DNA of 64,000 nt, taken from the NCBI RefSeq assembly GCF_001446935.1, contig NZ_LKKK01000014.1, forward strand, positions 167,135-231,134, read 5' to 3'. This DNA is from Pseudomonas sp. TTU2014-080ASC. Its GTDB lineage: Bacteria; Pseudomonadota; Gammaproteobacteria; Pseudomonadales; Pseudomonadaceae. Shown here piece by piece: positions 26,225 to 36,392 of the stretch (position 1 is the first letter of the stretch; the number at the start of each line of letters is the position of its first letter). The notes below the pieces were generated by a model that had not been told where the DNA came from, ran no database searches, and saw only the letters and a list, made by a program, of their open reading frames with translations. Made by a program: the position numbers and the translations under genes.

Positions 26225-27568
26225 TCAGTTTTTTGCAAAGTAGTCGCGGGTCAGTTTCACCACAACCGGGCTAAGCAGCAACAACGACAACAGGTTTGGC
26301 AATGCCATCAAACCATTGAGGGTATCAGCCACAAGCCAGGCAAAATCCAACTGAGAAATTGCCCCAAACGGTACGGCAATCACCCAGAAAAGGCGGAACG
26401 GCATGATGGCTTTAGTTCCGACCAAGTATTCCCAGCAGCGTTCACCGTAATAGCTCCACCCCAGAATGGTGGTGAAAGCGAAGACCACCAGCGCCAGTGT
26501 CAGGATGTAACCACCAAAGCCTGGCATGGCAGACTCAAACGCAGCAGCGGACAGAACTGCCCCGCTCTCCCCGCTGGTCCACACACCCGAACAGATAATG
26601 GCCAGGCCAGTCATGGAGCAAATGATGATGGTATCGATAAAGGTGCCGATCATGCCGATCATCCCAGAACGCACTGGACTGTTTGTTGTACCGGCAGCCT
26701 GAGCGATGCCAGCAGTTCCCAGACCCGCTTCGTTAGAGAAAATCCCCCGCGCCACACCAAAGCGGATTGCCGCGATCACCGCAGCACCAGCGAAACCGCC
26801 CGTTGCTGCAATGGGCGTGAATGCATAGGTAAAGATGGTCTCGAATGCGGCTGGAATCTTGTCAGCATTAACGATCAGCACCACCAGAGAGGCAATAACG
26901 TACGCCACACACATAAACGGCACCAACGCCGCCGCAACCTTACCGATACGCTTGATGCCGCCGAGGATCACCAGACCGACCACGATCATGGTGACTACAC
27001 CTGTCACCCACAGCGGAATACCGAATGAGCCCTGCAGTGCTGCGGCCATGCTGTTGACCTGAACCATATTGCCGATACCGAAGCCGGCAAACCCGCCAAA
27101 CAGGGCAAATGCACTGCCCAACCACAGCCACTTTTTGCCCAGTCCATTCTTGATGGCATACATCGGGCCGCCAACGAACTCACCACGGTCATCTTTTTCC
27201 CGATAGTGAACCGCCAGCACGACTTCACAGTATTTGGTGGCCATCCCCACCAACGCGGTACACCACATCCAGAACAGCGCACCAGGGCCGCCCAGAAAAA
27301 TAGCCGTGGCAACACCAGCAATATTGCCGGTACCGACAGTTGCTGCCAGGCACGTCATCAGTGCCTGAAAGGGACTGATCTCACCGGTAGAGTCATCTCC
27401 CTTCTTCCGCCCCTGCCACATCAAGCGGAAACCAGCGCCGATCTTCAGCAGTGGCATGAACTTGAGTCGTAACATCAGGAAGAAACCGGTGCCGAGAATC
27501 AGCACCAAAATGGGTGGCCCCCAGATCAAGGCGTTGACTTCATTGACAAGCGTATTGAGAAATTCCAT
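26225..27568 (-). CDS. sodium:alanine/glycine symporter (AGCS family)
   Basis: A 447-residue inner-membrane transporter with about ten to eleven helices that imports alanine or glycine with sodium. Family segments are visible: AATVGTGNIAGVATAIFLGGPGALFWMW near residue 75-100 (read in pieces), KYCEVVLAVHYR, GVARGIFSNEAGLGTAG, and GWSYYGERC near residue 380. The longest frame starts 35 codons upstream, but the ATG giving MEFLNTLVNEVNALIWG follows AAGGAAG and begins where the family does. It is monocistronic, with a strong terminator. The exact amino acid cannot be told from sequence. Confidence 0.93.
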   Translation of the reverse strand: MEFLNTLVNEVNALIWGPPILVLILGTGFFLMLRLKFMPLLKIGAGFRLMWQGRKKGDDSTGEISPFQALMTCLAATVGTGNIAGVATAIFLGGPGALFWMWCTALVGMATKYCEVVLAVHYREKDDRGEFVGGPMYAIKNGLGKKWLWLGSAFALFGGFAGFGIGNMVQVNSMAAALQGSFGIPLWVTGVVTMIVVGLVILGGIKRIGKVAAALVPFMCVAYVIASLVVLIVNADKIPAAFETIFTYAFTPIAATGGFAGAAVIAAIRFGVARGIFSNEAGLGTAGIAQAAGTTNSPVRSGMIGMIGTFIDTIIICSMTGLAIICSGVWTSGESGAVLSAAAFESAMPGFGGYILTLALVVFAFTTILGWSYYGERCWEYLVGTKAIMPFRLFWVIAVPFGAISQLDFAWLVADTLNGLMALPNLLSLLLLSPVVVKLTRDYFAKN

Positions 27569-27849
27569 GCATGCTTCCTTATTCTTGTAGTGAACGCGAA
27601 TGATGACTCGCTGTACCGAATGCCGGGTAGGCATTGCCGCTGACACGTCCTCCTGTAGGCGCAACGTGCTCACAGCAGATCGGATCTCACCTGCATATAT
27701 ACGGCAGTACAGGTTCGACGGCGCTCAGTATAGAAACTCAGCGACAGGAAGGTTCACTAATTAGAATCAATTGCCCAGTGAATTCTGGGGGTTGGAATAT
27801 TAAAACGCCTTAAGTATCTAGCAATCCAGCAATTATCCTGACTGAGCAG

Positions 27850-30800
27850 TTAAAAATCGCGTCTGTAGAAAAGATCCAGCGAGCTGGCCAGCCCGCTGGC
27901 TGCCTCAAGATACAGCCGCCGAGTCAGCTCATAGCGCAAGGCAATCGTATTGGCAGGTTCAAACACCCCCACGCCGTAACGCAGACTCAGTCGTTCCGAC
28001 AAGTTTCCGCTAGCAACTACGCTCGTAGTTGCGCCCGAGCCCTGGGTATCCAACTGGAAGTCCTTAATACCCAAGCCCTCTGCAACAGTAGTAAGCACCG
28101 GGGCGCTGCCAGCCATACCCAGCGCCAGAGCCGCCTGGGCCAGCATGCTGTTATCACCGGCGTTCTGCCCGATTGGACGCCCCAGGACCAGATAAGAAAG
28201 CGCCTGCTCCTGGCTCATGGCCGGTTCGGAGAATACTTGTGTGGTTGGCTGCGCCGCGTTGCCGGTCAGACGCAGGCCTGCGGTGACAGTGTCCACTTTG
28301 CGTACTGCTTCAATATCAAGGAACGGCTGGTCAATCGGCCCGGTAAAAAACATCCGTGCCCGGCGGATATTCAAACGCTGGCCATACGCACGAAAGCGGC
28401 CATTGTTCAGGCTCAAATCGCCCCGAGTATCCAAGTCGTTACCGATGTGCAGGCGTCCAGCCAGATCGGCGGTCAGGCCAAAGCCTTTGAAGGTAAGGCG
28501 CTCCTGCCCCACTTCGACATCGATATCCATGGCGATAGCGGTGGCTGCTGACTGCGTCTGCTCGGCACCAATAACCTGCGCATCAGCAGACACCTGTACG
28601 GTTGAAGGCGGCAACTCTCTGACTTCAATTGCCCCCTTAGGAATCTTGACGGTGCCAGTCACAGACAGCTGATCATCCTGCAGACGCACCTGCAGATCAG
28701 GCTCGACCTCAAGCGCTGCGTACGGCTCGACGTTCACTGGCAACTCGGTACCTTTCAACCGCACACCGGCAGCCAGACCACTGGCCCAATTGAGTTCGCC
28801 CTCAAGCGTCGCTTGGCCTTGTTCGCCACTGCGCCAGCCACCGTCTAAACGCAACTGCTGACCGTTGAGCTGCGCCACCAGACGCAGGTCTTGCAGATCC
28901 ATTGGCAGATCACCGCCAGAAATCTCACTGTCGACAACCCTCAGCGAGCCATTGACCTGCGGAGCCAGCAGCGTACCGCTGATACTGCCTGAGCCATTCA
29001 GTTGCCCGGTAACACGCTCAACCATCGGCACGAAGGGACGGACCATGGCCAGTTGCAGCCCCTTCAGGTCAAAACTGCCGCGAATAGGCTTGCTGTTGCT
29101 ACGCGGGTCCATCTGGAACTGCAGCAGCATCTGTCCTATTTCCGGACCTTTCAGCTCAACTTTTGCTTCCACTTGCTGCGGTTTGAGCTGAGCGTTGAGG
29201 GTGAGATTCTCATAGGTGAAATCAACCCAGCTGTCCGCTTCACGAACCTTCCATACACCACGCCCGGCATCCACCACAATCCGCCCGTTCGGCCCGCTCG
29301 CGGGCAGATCGAGTTTAAGATCAGCGTTCAACTCGCCTTGCCACTGAAAATCTTCCGGCAACCAGGGTTTAAGCGTTTCCATCGACAAGTCACGCAGCTG
29401 AAAGTCCAGCTTCGCATCTGGCAAAACACGCTGCTTGGCCCCACACAAACTGGCCGGGCCTGAGCGCCAGCAGTGTGCACCCAGCTCCATCCGCCCATTG
29501 GCCAGATAGTCAATGCTCAGCGATTGCTGCAAACGCCAGTCTTGTTCGCCGCTGTGAATCCGCCCATTACTGAGGCTGCCGCGCCAGTTACCGTTCTTCA
29601 TGCTGCCATTCAGAGCCAGTTCACTGTTGAGCAGCGGGCCTTGCAGATTAAATGTCAGCTGATGCTGCGACAAAGTGCCATCCGCATTTACCTCAAGGCG
29701 ACCAATGTCGCTATCTCCCGAGCGCACACCTTGTGCTTCCAACGCCAGCTGCGCGCGCTCTCCCTGTTGCAGCGCGGCATCAAGCGTCAGCTGCTGAATG
29801 TGCTGCCCGTCAACCCCCAGGCGCTGCCCCTGCAGTTTTAGTGTGCTATCTGGTGCTTGTAGTGTGCCCGCCAGGTCAAGCTGACCATTTAGCTGCCCTT
29901 GCAGACCAGGCCACAGCTGGCCAAGGCGCGGCATATCGATCTGCAACTGACCGCGCAGACGCTGCTGCAAGGCTGCGCTGCCATTGATACGGTTATCTCC
30001 CAGACGTACATCCAGAGCACTCAGTTCGCCCTGCTGTAGGCCACCGTCATAACGCACCAACAGGTTGGCCGGTTGCGCACGCAGACGACCCTGCAGATTA
30101 ACGTCAGCCTTGAACTGTTGCAGATCACCCCGGCTGTCGATTACACCCGCAAAACTGCCCGGCATTTGAGCCATCCAGTACCCCGGATCAAGCTGGTTGA
30201 CCTGCAGGCGCACATCCCATTCAAGCTTGTCGGCAAATCCCACACTGACGGGCCCTTGGGCAATCCCCTCGCCCGCCTGCAAGGTCAGATCAGGCAGGTA
30301 GACGCGTTCTAGGTTGCCGCTCACCGGGCTTTTCAGGGTGAAGGCACCGGCTGGACCATCCAGAGCGGCGACAAAGTTGCCCAGATAATCACCGTCGCGG
30401 TAGGCCACTTCAGCATCTAGGCGCTCAAGCAGCACCTGTGGCGGTGTTTCCATCGGGTACAGCCGCGTCCATGGAAACGCTTGCCACTTCATTTTGCTGT
30501 CGATACTAAGGCCTTGGGACCAATCGAGCGTGCCGTCCAGTGTCACGAACTGATCAGCCCCGGCATTCAGAGACAGCGCATCCAAGCGAAGGCCGTCTGC
30601 TTTGATTAATCCAGCCAACACCAATGCCACTGGCTGGTTTTCGTCAGCCAAAGCAGAGCGGCCGGCCAGCGTGTAACCGGCCTCCAGATCACCCCTGGCC
30701 TGCAAATCGACTCCACGCAGGGTTAAGGTGTCAGGAAGTTCACTATTGGCTTTGAATCGCTCAACTTGCACACGCAATGTGGCAGGCAGGTGCTCGGCCA

Positions 30801-31509
30801 AAGGCTGGGCGACGCCATTCAGCCGGCCTTGCAAATAACCCTGGCTGTCCGCCTGTACTGTCACCTCACCCTGCAGATGGCCTTTGAGTTCAAGGGTAAT
30901 GTTCCAGGGCTGTTGTTCCGGCGCAGGCAAGGTCAGCTGGCCCTGCAGCGCCAGCGGCCAGTCACCGGTCGGCGACAATGTGCCTTTGACATCCAGGGCC
31001 AGATTGCCGGAGCGCGCTTTCAAAGTTTCAATCTGCATCCCGGCGGGCGTCCAGCTCGCAACCAATTCCGCCCCCTGCAGTTGATCGGATCCATTGAAAC
31101 GCAGCCCCTGTAGGCTGATATCACCTAACTCAAGCGCAAGCGGCAGATTCAAATCAGGCAGGGAAAACGGCTCGTCACTGGGAGGTTCATCGCTGGGCGG
31201 GAAATCAAGCGTAATCTGACCTGCGTGTAAGCGGCCGATGCACAATGTCGAGCGTAATAAACAAGCGGGACTCCACTGCATCTCTGGAGACTCGACCAAC
31301 ACCGAGCTCTCCCCTTGCTGCCAGTGCAAACGCTCAGCACTCCACTGACTGCCTAGACGCCCCTCAAAGGCCTCAACCTCAAGCCCGGGAATCTGCGCCA
31401 GCAACCAGCGGCTGCCCGCCTCGCTGTTGATCAGCAACATAACCGCCAGGAGCAGCGTAAACAGCAGCGCCAGCACGCACGACATAATGATCAGGAAACG
31501 GCGTTTCAC
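27850..31509 (-). CDS. tamB: translocation and assembly module inner-membrane component TamB
   Basis: A 1219-residue AsmA-like protein that spans the periplasm and works with TamA in outer-membrane protein insertion and phospholipid transport. An N-terminal membrane anchor (residues 5-28) is followed by a long series of amphipathic beta-strands, and the C-terminal DUF490 domain is clear (LSYLVLGRPIGQN, GNLSERLSLRYGVGVFEPANTIALRYELTRRLYLEA). The start codon is GTG and overlaps the tamA stop as GTGA, so expression is coupled. The length is close to other TamB proteins. Confidence 0.93.
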   Translation of the reverse strand: MKRRFLIIMSCVLALLFTLLLAVMLLINSEAGSRWLLAQIPGLEVEAFEGRLGSQWSAERLHWQQGESSVLVESPEMQWSPACLLRSTLCIGRLHAGQITLDFPPSDEPPSDEPFSLPDLNLPLALELGDISLQGLRFNGSDQLQGAELVASWTPAGMQIETLKARSGNLALDVKGTLSPTGDWPLALQGQLTLPAPEQQPWNITLELKGHLQGEVTVQADSQGYLQGRLNGVAQPLAEHLPATLRVQVERFKANSELPDTLTLRGVDLQARGDLEAGYTLAGRSALADENQPVALVLAGLIKADGLRLDALSLNAGADQFVTLDGTLDWSQGLSIDSKMKWQAFPWTRLYPMETPPQVLLERLDAEVAYRDGDYLGNFVAALDGPAGAFTLKSPVSGNLERVYLPDLTLQAGEGIAQGPVSVGFADKLEWDVRLQVNQLDPGYWMAQMPGSFAGVIDSRGDLQQFKADVNLQGRLRAQPANLLVRYDGGLQQGELSALDVRLGDNRINGSAALQQRLRGQLQIDMPRLGQLWPGLQGQLNGQLDLAGTLQAPDSTLKLQGQRLGVDGQHIQQLTLDAALQQGERAQLALEAQGVRSGDSDIGRLEVNADGTLSQHQLTFNLQGPLLNSELALNGSMKNGNWRGSLSNGRIHSGEQDWRLQQSLSIDYLANGRMELGAHCWRSGPASLCGAKQRVLPDAKLDFQLRDLSMETLKPWLPEDFQWQGELNADLKLDLPASGPNGRIVVDAGRGVWKVREADSWVDFTYENLTLNAQLKPQQVEAKVELKGPEIGQMLLQFQMDPRSNSKPIRGSFDLKGLQLAMVRPFVPMVERVTGQLNGSGSISGTLLAPQVNGSLRVVDSEISGGDLPMDLQDLRLVAQLNGQQLRLDGGWRSGEQGQATLEGELNWASGLAAGVRLKGTELPVNVEPYAALEVEPDLQVRLQDDQLSVTGTVKIPKGAIEVRELPPSTVQVSADAQVIGAEQTQSAATAIAMDIDVEVGQERLTFKGFGLTADLAGRLHIGNDLDTRGDLSLNNGRFRAYGQRLNIRRARMFFTGPIDQPFLDIEAVRKVDTVTAGLRLTGNAAQPTTQVFSEPAMSQEQALSYLVLGRPIGQNAGDNSMLAQAALALGMAGSAPVLTTVAEGLGIKDFQLDTQGSGATTSVVASGNLSERLSLRYGVGVFEPANTIALRYELTRRLYLEAASGLASSLDLFYRRDF

Positions 31510-33233
31510 AGCTCTGGCCCCATCGAGAAGTGAAAACGAATACCACCTTCATCGTCCAACGGATGGGCCAGATCCAAACGCAAAGGCCCGAGTGGCGAGA
31601 CCCAACGCACACCGAAACCAACTGCACTTTTCAAAGAAGGCAAATCCAACGAATTGAAGCTGTTACCGGCGTCATAGAAACCGGCCAAGCGCCATGTATC
31701 GGTGAGGCTGTATTGGTACTCCGCACTGGCCGCAACCAAGTAGCGGCCGCCGATCTTGTCACCCTTGCGGTTCTCTGGAGACAAGCTCTGGTAGTCGTAC
31801 CCCCGTACGCTCTGATCGCCACCGGCGAAAAAACGTAACGATGGCGGAACATTGCCAAAACCGTCAGATTCGGTCCCGCCAACCTCAACCCGGCCCAACA
31901 GTCGGTGACGCTCAAACAAGGTCGTCAGGCCTTTAAGCTGCACATTGCCATGCACCACATTGGAGTCAGAGAGCACGCCCTCCGCCGCGCCAGAAAGGCT
32001 GAATTGCAGGCGATAGCCATAATTGGGATCGATCTTGTTGTCGCTCTGCAGATATGAATAGCTCACCCCCGGCATCAGCAAGGTGCTCAGGCCGGAGTCA
32101 TCACCCAAGTAGTACTCTTCATGCAGCAGCTTTAACGACAGTACACGCTGCCAGCCGCTTTCCAACTGACTGTGCCACTCGGGGCCAACCGTTAACAGGC
32201 GGCTTTTGCTGTCCGTATCGGCCAGGTCTTCGGCCTGGTAGCCACCGGCAATCCGCAGCTTGTCTGTCAGCGGCGGGTCCAAAGGAATGTCATACCACAG
32301 GCCGACGTTCTGCCGCGGTGCCGACAGTTCCAACTCAGCGCCGTAGCTATGGCCCTGCGGGTTAGCGTAATGGCGGGTCCAATTGGCCCGTCCGCGCGGC
32401 CCGACGTCAGTTGAAAAACCCAAGCCCAGCCCCATGCTGCGAGGCTTACGCGCTTGCAGCTGAACCTGAATCGGAATTCGCTGTGCGTCAGCAACGGTTG
32501 GGTTGGCATCCACCTGTACCGTTTCGAAATAGCCGCTGGAACGCAGCGCCTGGTAAAGCTCGTTAATCAGCGCGGCATCGTAGGGTGTGTCAGGTTTGAA
32601 CGGCACCATGCGTTGCAGAAGTGATTCATCAAAGGGAGCATCCCCGCTAAAACTGACATCGCCGAGCTGATAACGCGGGCCGCTGTTGTAGACCAGTTCG
32701 ATATCGGCAACGCCTGCATCCGGGTCAATCACAAAACGCTGGCGGGTATATGAGCCGGAGAAGAACCCAAAACGGGACGCCTGATTGAGGATGTCGCGCT
32801 TGGCCGCCTCGTAGGTGCCGTGATTCAGCTGCGCCCCCGGCTTTAGTTCAGGCTCATCCGGTATGCGGAAGCGCTTCAACTCACTAGCGGGTCCTTCCAA
32901 TCGGATGCTGACATTACGCAGCCGAATCGGCTCACCCGGCTCCACATTCACTGTCAGGCGCGTGGTTTTGCCGCTGCTGACTTCGCTGCTGATCTGCGGG
33001 TGGTAATAGCCTAATGCCTGCGCGGCCTTAAGCGCCTGAGCTTCGGCCACCCGGCGGAAGCGCTGCAAATCCTCAGCGTCACGCTCACCGAGGCTACCAA
33101 TGTGCCCCTCAATATTCTTTTTCAAATCACTATTGGAAGGCGAAACACGAACGCGCAACTGCGATTCAGCCAACACACAGGTGCTGAATAACAGGATCAA
33201 GATGGCAGCAGGAAAACGAACAAAAACAGACAT
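31506..33233 (-). CDS. tamA: translocation and assembly module outer-membrane component TamA
   Basis: A 575-residue Omp85-family outer-membrane protein. A signal peptide (MSVFVRFPAAILILLFSTCVLAES) is followed by three POTRA domains (residues ~25-265) and a C-terminal 16-strand barrel of the bacterial surface antigen type. The VRGYDYQSLSP segment near residue 455 is the conserved loop-6 [VI]RGY motif, and the chain ends in a beta-signal-like FHFSMGPEL. It is coupled to tamB by a GTGA overlap. No good Shine-Dalgarno site precedes the ATG. Confidence 0.94.
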   Translation of the reverse strand: MSVFVRFPAAILILLFSTCVLAESQLRVRVSPSNSDLKKNIEGHIGSLGERDAEDLQRFRRVAEAQALKAAQALGYYHPQISSEVSSGKTTRLTVNVEPGEPIRLRNVSIRLEGPASELKRFRIPDEPELKPGAQLNHGTYEAAKRDILNQASRFGFFSGSYTRQRFVIDPDAGVADIELVYNSGPRYQLGDVSFSGDAPFDESLLQRMVPFKPDTPYDAALINELYQALRSSGYFETVQVDANPTVADAQRIPIQVQLQARKPRSMGLGLGFSTDVGPRGRANWTRHYANPQGHSYGAELELSAPRQNVGLWYDIPLDPPLTDKLRIAGGYQAEDLADTDSKSRLLTVGPEWHSQLESGWQRVLSLKLLHEEYYLGDDSGLSTLLMPGVSYSYLQSDNKIDPNYGYRLQFSLSGAAEGVLSDSNVVHGNVQLKGLTTLFERHRLLGRVEVGGTESDGFGNVPPSLRFFAGGDQSVRGYDYQSLSPENRKGDKIGGRYLVAASAEYQYSLTDTWRLAGFYDAGNSFNSLDLPSLKSAVGFGVRWVSPLGPLRLDLAHPLDDEGGIRFHFSMGPEL

Positions 33234-33312
33234 TAAGCGATGCTAACACAGGGTTTTGAACGAACTAAGATGGCAGGCCTGCAGGTAAGTTCGTACCAGC
33301 AGGCCTGAAACA

Positions 33313-33954
33313 TTAATCGACAGACGAACTCACAGGCTGCGGGTTAGGGTGAAAGAACACATGTTCTAGCACTGGCCCGATTGCCACCTCACCAATCTCA
33401 ACGTAGCCGTGGCGCTTGTAAAAATCGAGGTAATGGCTATTGCCAGTGTCCAGGACAATCCCCTGCGAGGCTTCATCGGCCGCACACCAGGCGTGTAGAT
33501 TAGCCAGGAGTTGCTCACCGAGGTGCTTACCCTGAAATTGCGGATGCACTCCAATCAGCGGTAACACGTGGTACTGGCCAGGAGGCAAACACGCCAGCAC
33601 GGCTTCGTGGTAGTCAAGGTAGCGCTGCGTACAGCGCAGGCCGGTGGACAACAACATACGCAACCGCCAGCCCCAACTTTCGGTGATCCCCAGACGGCGA
33701 CGTGGAGGTGCAATCAAAACAATGCCAACCAGGCGGTCCTCTATCAACAAGCCAATTGCAGGCAGCTCCTCAGCGAAATGCTGTTGCACTAACTCACGCA
33801 CCGTTGCCCTGACCCGCTGATCGTACCCTGGCCGTTCTGCCTCAAACAGGTAGGCATAGGTCGGGTCATGGCGATAAGCGTGATACAGCAGTGAACGGGC
33901 TTCACGAGCATAGCCGCTGTCTAACATGCGCACTTCTGCGGTGGTATCCGACAT
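33313..33954 (-). CDS. GNAT-family N-acetyltransferase
   Basis: A 213-residue acetyltransferase. The GNAT acetyl-CoA loop is visible as IGVHPQFQGKHLGEQLL near residue 138 (Q-x-x-G-x-G/L type), preceded by a beta-strand HVLPL and followed by GIVLDTGNSHYLDFYKRHGYVEIGE, the usual C-terminal strand pair. No membrane segment or signal is present. AGAGG precedes the ATG. It lies downstream of tamA on the opposite side of a short gap and has no obvious operon partner. The substrate cannot be predicted. Confidence 0.88.
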   Translation of the reverse strand: MSDTTAEVRMLDSGYAREARSLLYHAYRHDPTYAYLFEAERPGYDQRVRATVRELVQQHFAEELPAIGLLIEDRLVGIVLIAPPRRRLGITESWGWRLRMLLSTGLRCTQRYLDYHEAVLACLPPGQYHVLPLIGVHPQFQGKHLGEQLLANLHAWCAADEASQGIVLDTGNSHYLDFYKRHGYVEIGEVAIGPVLEHVFFHPNPQPVSSSVD

Positions 33955-34098
33955 TCAACTGACCTCTTTCTTATTTGGATATTTCAGGCCTCAAGCCACG
34001 TTAGCACTGCTCTTGCTTGATCGCCACAGACTGGCCGTAAAGCTGTCTGATCAGCTAGGATCAGCGGCTTTCCACAGCACAAGCCAGAGTTGCCGCCC

Positions 34099-34911
34099 AT
34101 GAAGATTGTCTCTTTCAATATCAACGGCCTGCGCGCACGCCCCCATCAACTGACTGCGCTGATCGAGAAACACCAGCCGGATGTTATTGGCCTGCAGGAA
34201 ACCAAAGTCACTGACGAGCAGTTCCCGGAAGCTGAAATCCGCCAGCTGGGCTATCACGTTCACTATCACGGGCAAAAAAGCCACTACGGTGTAGCCCTGC
34301 TCTCACGCCAAGAGCCGATCAGCATCACTAAAGGCTTCCCGGATGACGAAGAAGACGCTCAGCGACGCTTTATTTACGGCACTTTTGCTGACGCGAACGG
34401 TAAGCCTGTGACGGTGATGAACGGCTATTTCCCTCAGGGTGAAAGCCGCGATCATCCCCTCAAGTTTCCTGCTAAACAACGCTTCTACGCGGACTTGCAG
34501 AAACTTCTGAGTAACCAGTTCAATCCCGAGCAGCCGTTGGTAGTGATGGGCGATATCAATATTTCGCCGCAGGATTGCGATATTGGTATTGGCGAACCTA
34601 ATCGCTTGCGCTGGCTGAAAACCGGCAAGTGCAGCTTCCTACCGGAAGAGCGTGAGTGGCTGGAAACACTCAAAGGCTGGGGCCTGATCGACAGCTTCCG
34701 GCACCTGCACCCGGAGGTGAATGACCGCTTCAGTTGGTTTGACTACCGCAGCCGCGGCTTTGAAGATGAGCCCAAACGCGGCCTGCGCATTGACGTGATC
34801 CTGGCCTCACTGGCCCTGAAGGACCGCCTCAAAGACGCTGGTATCGATTACGAGCTGCGCGGTATGGAAAAACCGTCTGACCATGCCCCGATCTGGCTCG
34901 AGCTGAGCTAA
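34099..34911 (+). CDS. xthA: exodeoxyribonuclease III
   Basis: A 270-residue AP endonuclease/3'-exonuclease of base-excision repair. The exonuclease-endonuclease-phosphatase fold is marked by SFNINGLRAR (residues 5-14), catalytic E in LQETKV near 34, a central MGDINISPQDCDIG near 150, and the terminal SDHAPIWLEL near 259. The length is typical. The longest frame uses an upstream TTG; the ATG giving MKIVSFNING matches the family start. The ribosome-binding site is weak. It stands alone on the plus strand. Confidence 0.95.
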   Translation: MKIVSFNINGLRARPHQLTALIEKHQPDVIGLQETKVTDEQFPEAEIRQLGYHVHYHGQKSHYGVALLSRQEPISITKGFPDDEEDAQRRFIYGTFADANGKPVTVMNGYFPQGESRDHPLKFPAKQRFYADLQKLLSNQFNPEQPLVVMGDINISPQDCDIGIGEPNRLRWLKTGKCSFLPEEREWLETLKGWGLIDSFRHLHPEVNDRFSWFDYRSRGFEDEPKRGLRIDVILASLALKDRLKDAGIDYELRGMEKPSDHAPIWLELS

Positions 34912-34927
34912 GCCCGCGCTAACACCC

Positions 34928-34972
34928 ATAACAGACAGGTGCTGTCATCGTTCAGTCACCTGCCTGTCTTAA
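34928..34972 (+). terminator. imperfect hairpin after xthA
   Basis: AGACAGGTG and CACCTGCCTGTCT can pair with a small bulge, with a short TT after. It is a weak terminator candidate for xthA. Confidence 0.45.
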
Positions 34973-35012
34973 TCTGCGACTGCCTACCAACCCTTCAGAA
35001 GGTTAATGACGC

Positions 35013-36392
35013 ATGTCGCGTGCTTGTACTACATACGGTGCTGAAACCTGGACTCGCACCATCAGCTACCTGACTCTGGCTTTTATCTGTTACTCCCTGC
35101 CTTCGGTCGTTTTTGCAGCTTCCACATCTGCAGACAGCAACAACCTTCTGCGCATCGAGGGCTCGAACACGGTTGGTGCACAACTGGCCCCGGCACTGGC
35201 CAAAGGCCTGTTCGAAGAACAAGGGTTCGGTTCAATTCGAATTGAATCCGGCGTGGCTGACAACGAACAGATCGTCAGGGCCCGCAGCCAGGACGGCCGC
35301 GAAGTCAGCATAACGGTAGCCGCGCACGGCTCCGGTACCGGCTTCTCTGCACTGAGTACTGGCAACGCCGAACTGGCCGCCTCGTCGCGTCCGATCAAAG
35401 ACATCGAAGCCCAGTCACTCAGCCGCTTTGGCGATATGCGTAGCTATACAGCCGAGCACATCATTGCACTGGACGGCCTGGCCATCATCCTCCACCCGCG
35501 CAATCCGCTTAACAGCCTGAGCACCGCTGAATTGGCCAAGGTGTTTGCCGGTGAGATTACTGACTGGGCACAGCTAGGTGCGCCCGCAGGTGGCATTCGT
35601 TTGTATGCCCGCGATGACAACTCAGGCACGTTTGATACCTTTAATGAGCTGATTCTCAGCGGCCATGGCAAAGCTCTGTCCAGCCACGCCAAACGCTTTG
35701 AGTCGAGCAACGCGTTGTCCGATGGTGTCAGTCAGGACATCAACGCCATCGGCTTTATTGGCCTGCCCTATATCCGTCAGGCCAAGGCCGTTGCGGTGTC
35801 TTCAGGTAGCGCCCAGGCCATGCTGCCCAGCCAGAGCCAGATTGCGACGGAAGACTACCCGCTCTCACGCCGCCTATTCCTCTATCAGGTCCCGGGACAG
35901 GAAAGTCCCTGGGCCCAGGCCTTTGTGGCCTTCAGCCAAAGCCCTCGGGGCCAGGCGATCGTGGAACAAACGGGTTTTATTCCACAGACCATTCAGCCCC
36001 TCAGCACCGATTTAAATCCTGAAATGCCCGAGAACTATCAGGAATTAGTGAAGAAGGCTAAGCGATTGTCTGTGAATTTCCGATTTCAGGAAGGCAGTGC
36101 CGTACTCGATAACAAAGCCCGGCGTGACCTGCTACGCCTTGGCGTCTACCTTAAAGCTAGCGCCACACCGGCCAACAAGCTTGTTCTGGTGGGCTTTGGA
36201 GATCCCAAGACAGACCCGCAGCGTGCCGAATTGCTCTCCAAGCTGCGGGCCATGGCGGTACGCCGCGAACTGCAGCACACCGGTGTGAAGGTCGGTAATT
36301 TCATGGGCGTGGGTGACGACCTGCCGGTAGCGTCCAATCAGGCCGAAGATGGCCGCATCAAGAATCGTCGGGTTGAAGTCTGGGTCTACTGA
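35013..36392 (+). CDS. exported phosphate-binding-like protein fused to an OmpA domain
   Basis: A 459-residue exported protein with a signal peptide (hydrophobic core ~17-33, cut near VVFAAS). Residues ~40-310 form a PstS-like periplasmic binding domain (LRIEGSNTVGAQLAPALA, AELAASSRPIKDIE, RLYARDDNSGTFDTF). Residues ~345-459 form an OmpA C-terminal, peptidoglycan-binding-like domain (NFRFQEGSAVLDNKARRDL, GVGDDLPVASNQ, RIKNRRVEVWVY). The combination suggests a solute-sensing or phosphate-scavenging protein held to the cell wall. No pst transporter genes are adjacent. The start is the first ATG of the frame; AGAAGG lies upstream. Confidence 0.88.
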   Translation: MSRACTTYGAETWTRTISYLTLAFICYSLPSVVFAASTSADSNNLLRIEGSNTVGAQLAPALAKGLFEEQGFGSIRIESGVADNEQIVRARSQDGREVSITVAAHGSGTGFSALSTGNAELAASSRPIKDIEAQSLSRFGDMRSYTAEHIIALDGLAIILHPRNPLNSLSTAELAKVFAGEITDWAQLGAPAGGIRLYARDDNSGTFDTFNELILSGHGKALSSHAKRFESSNALSDGVSQDINAIGFIGLPYIRQAKAVAVSSGSAQAMLPSQSQIATEDYPLSRRLFLYQVPGQESPWAQAFVAFSQSPRGQAIVEQTGFIPQTIQPLSTDLNPEMPENYQELVKKAKRLSVNFRFQEGSAVLDNKARRDLLRLGVYLKASATPANKLVLVGFGDPKTDPQRAELLSKLRAMAVRRELQHTGVKVGNFMGVGDDLPVASNQAEDGRIKNRRVEVWVY

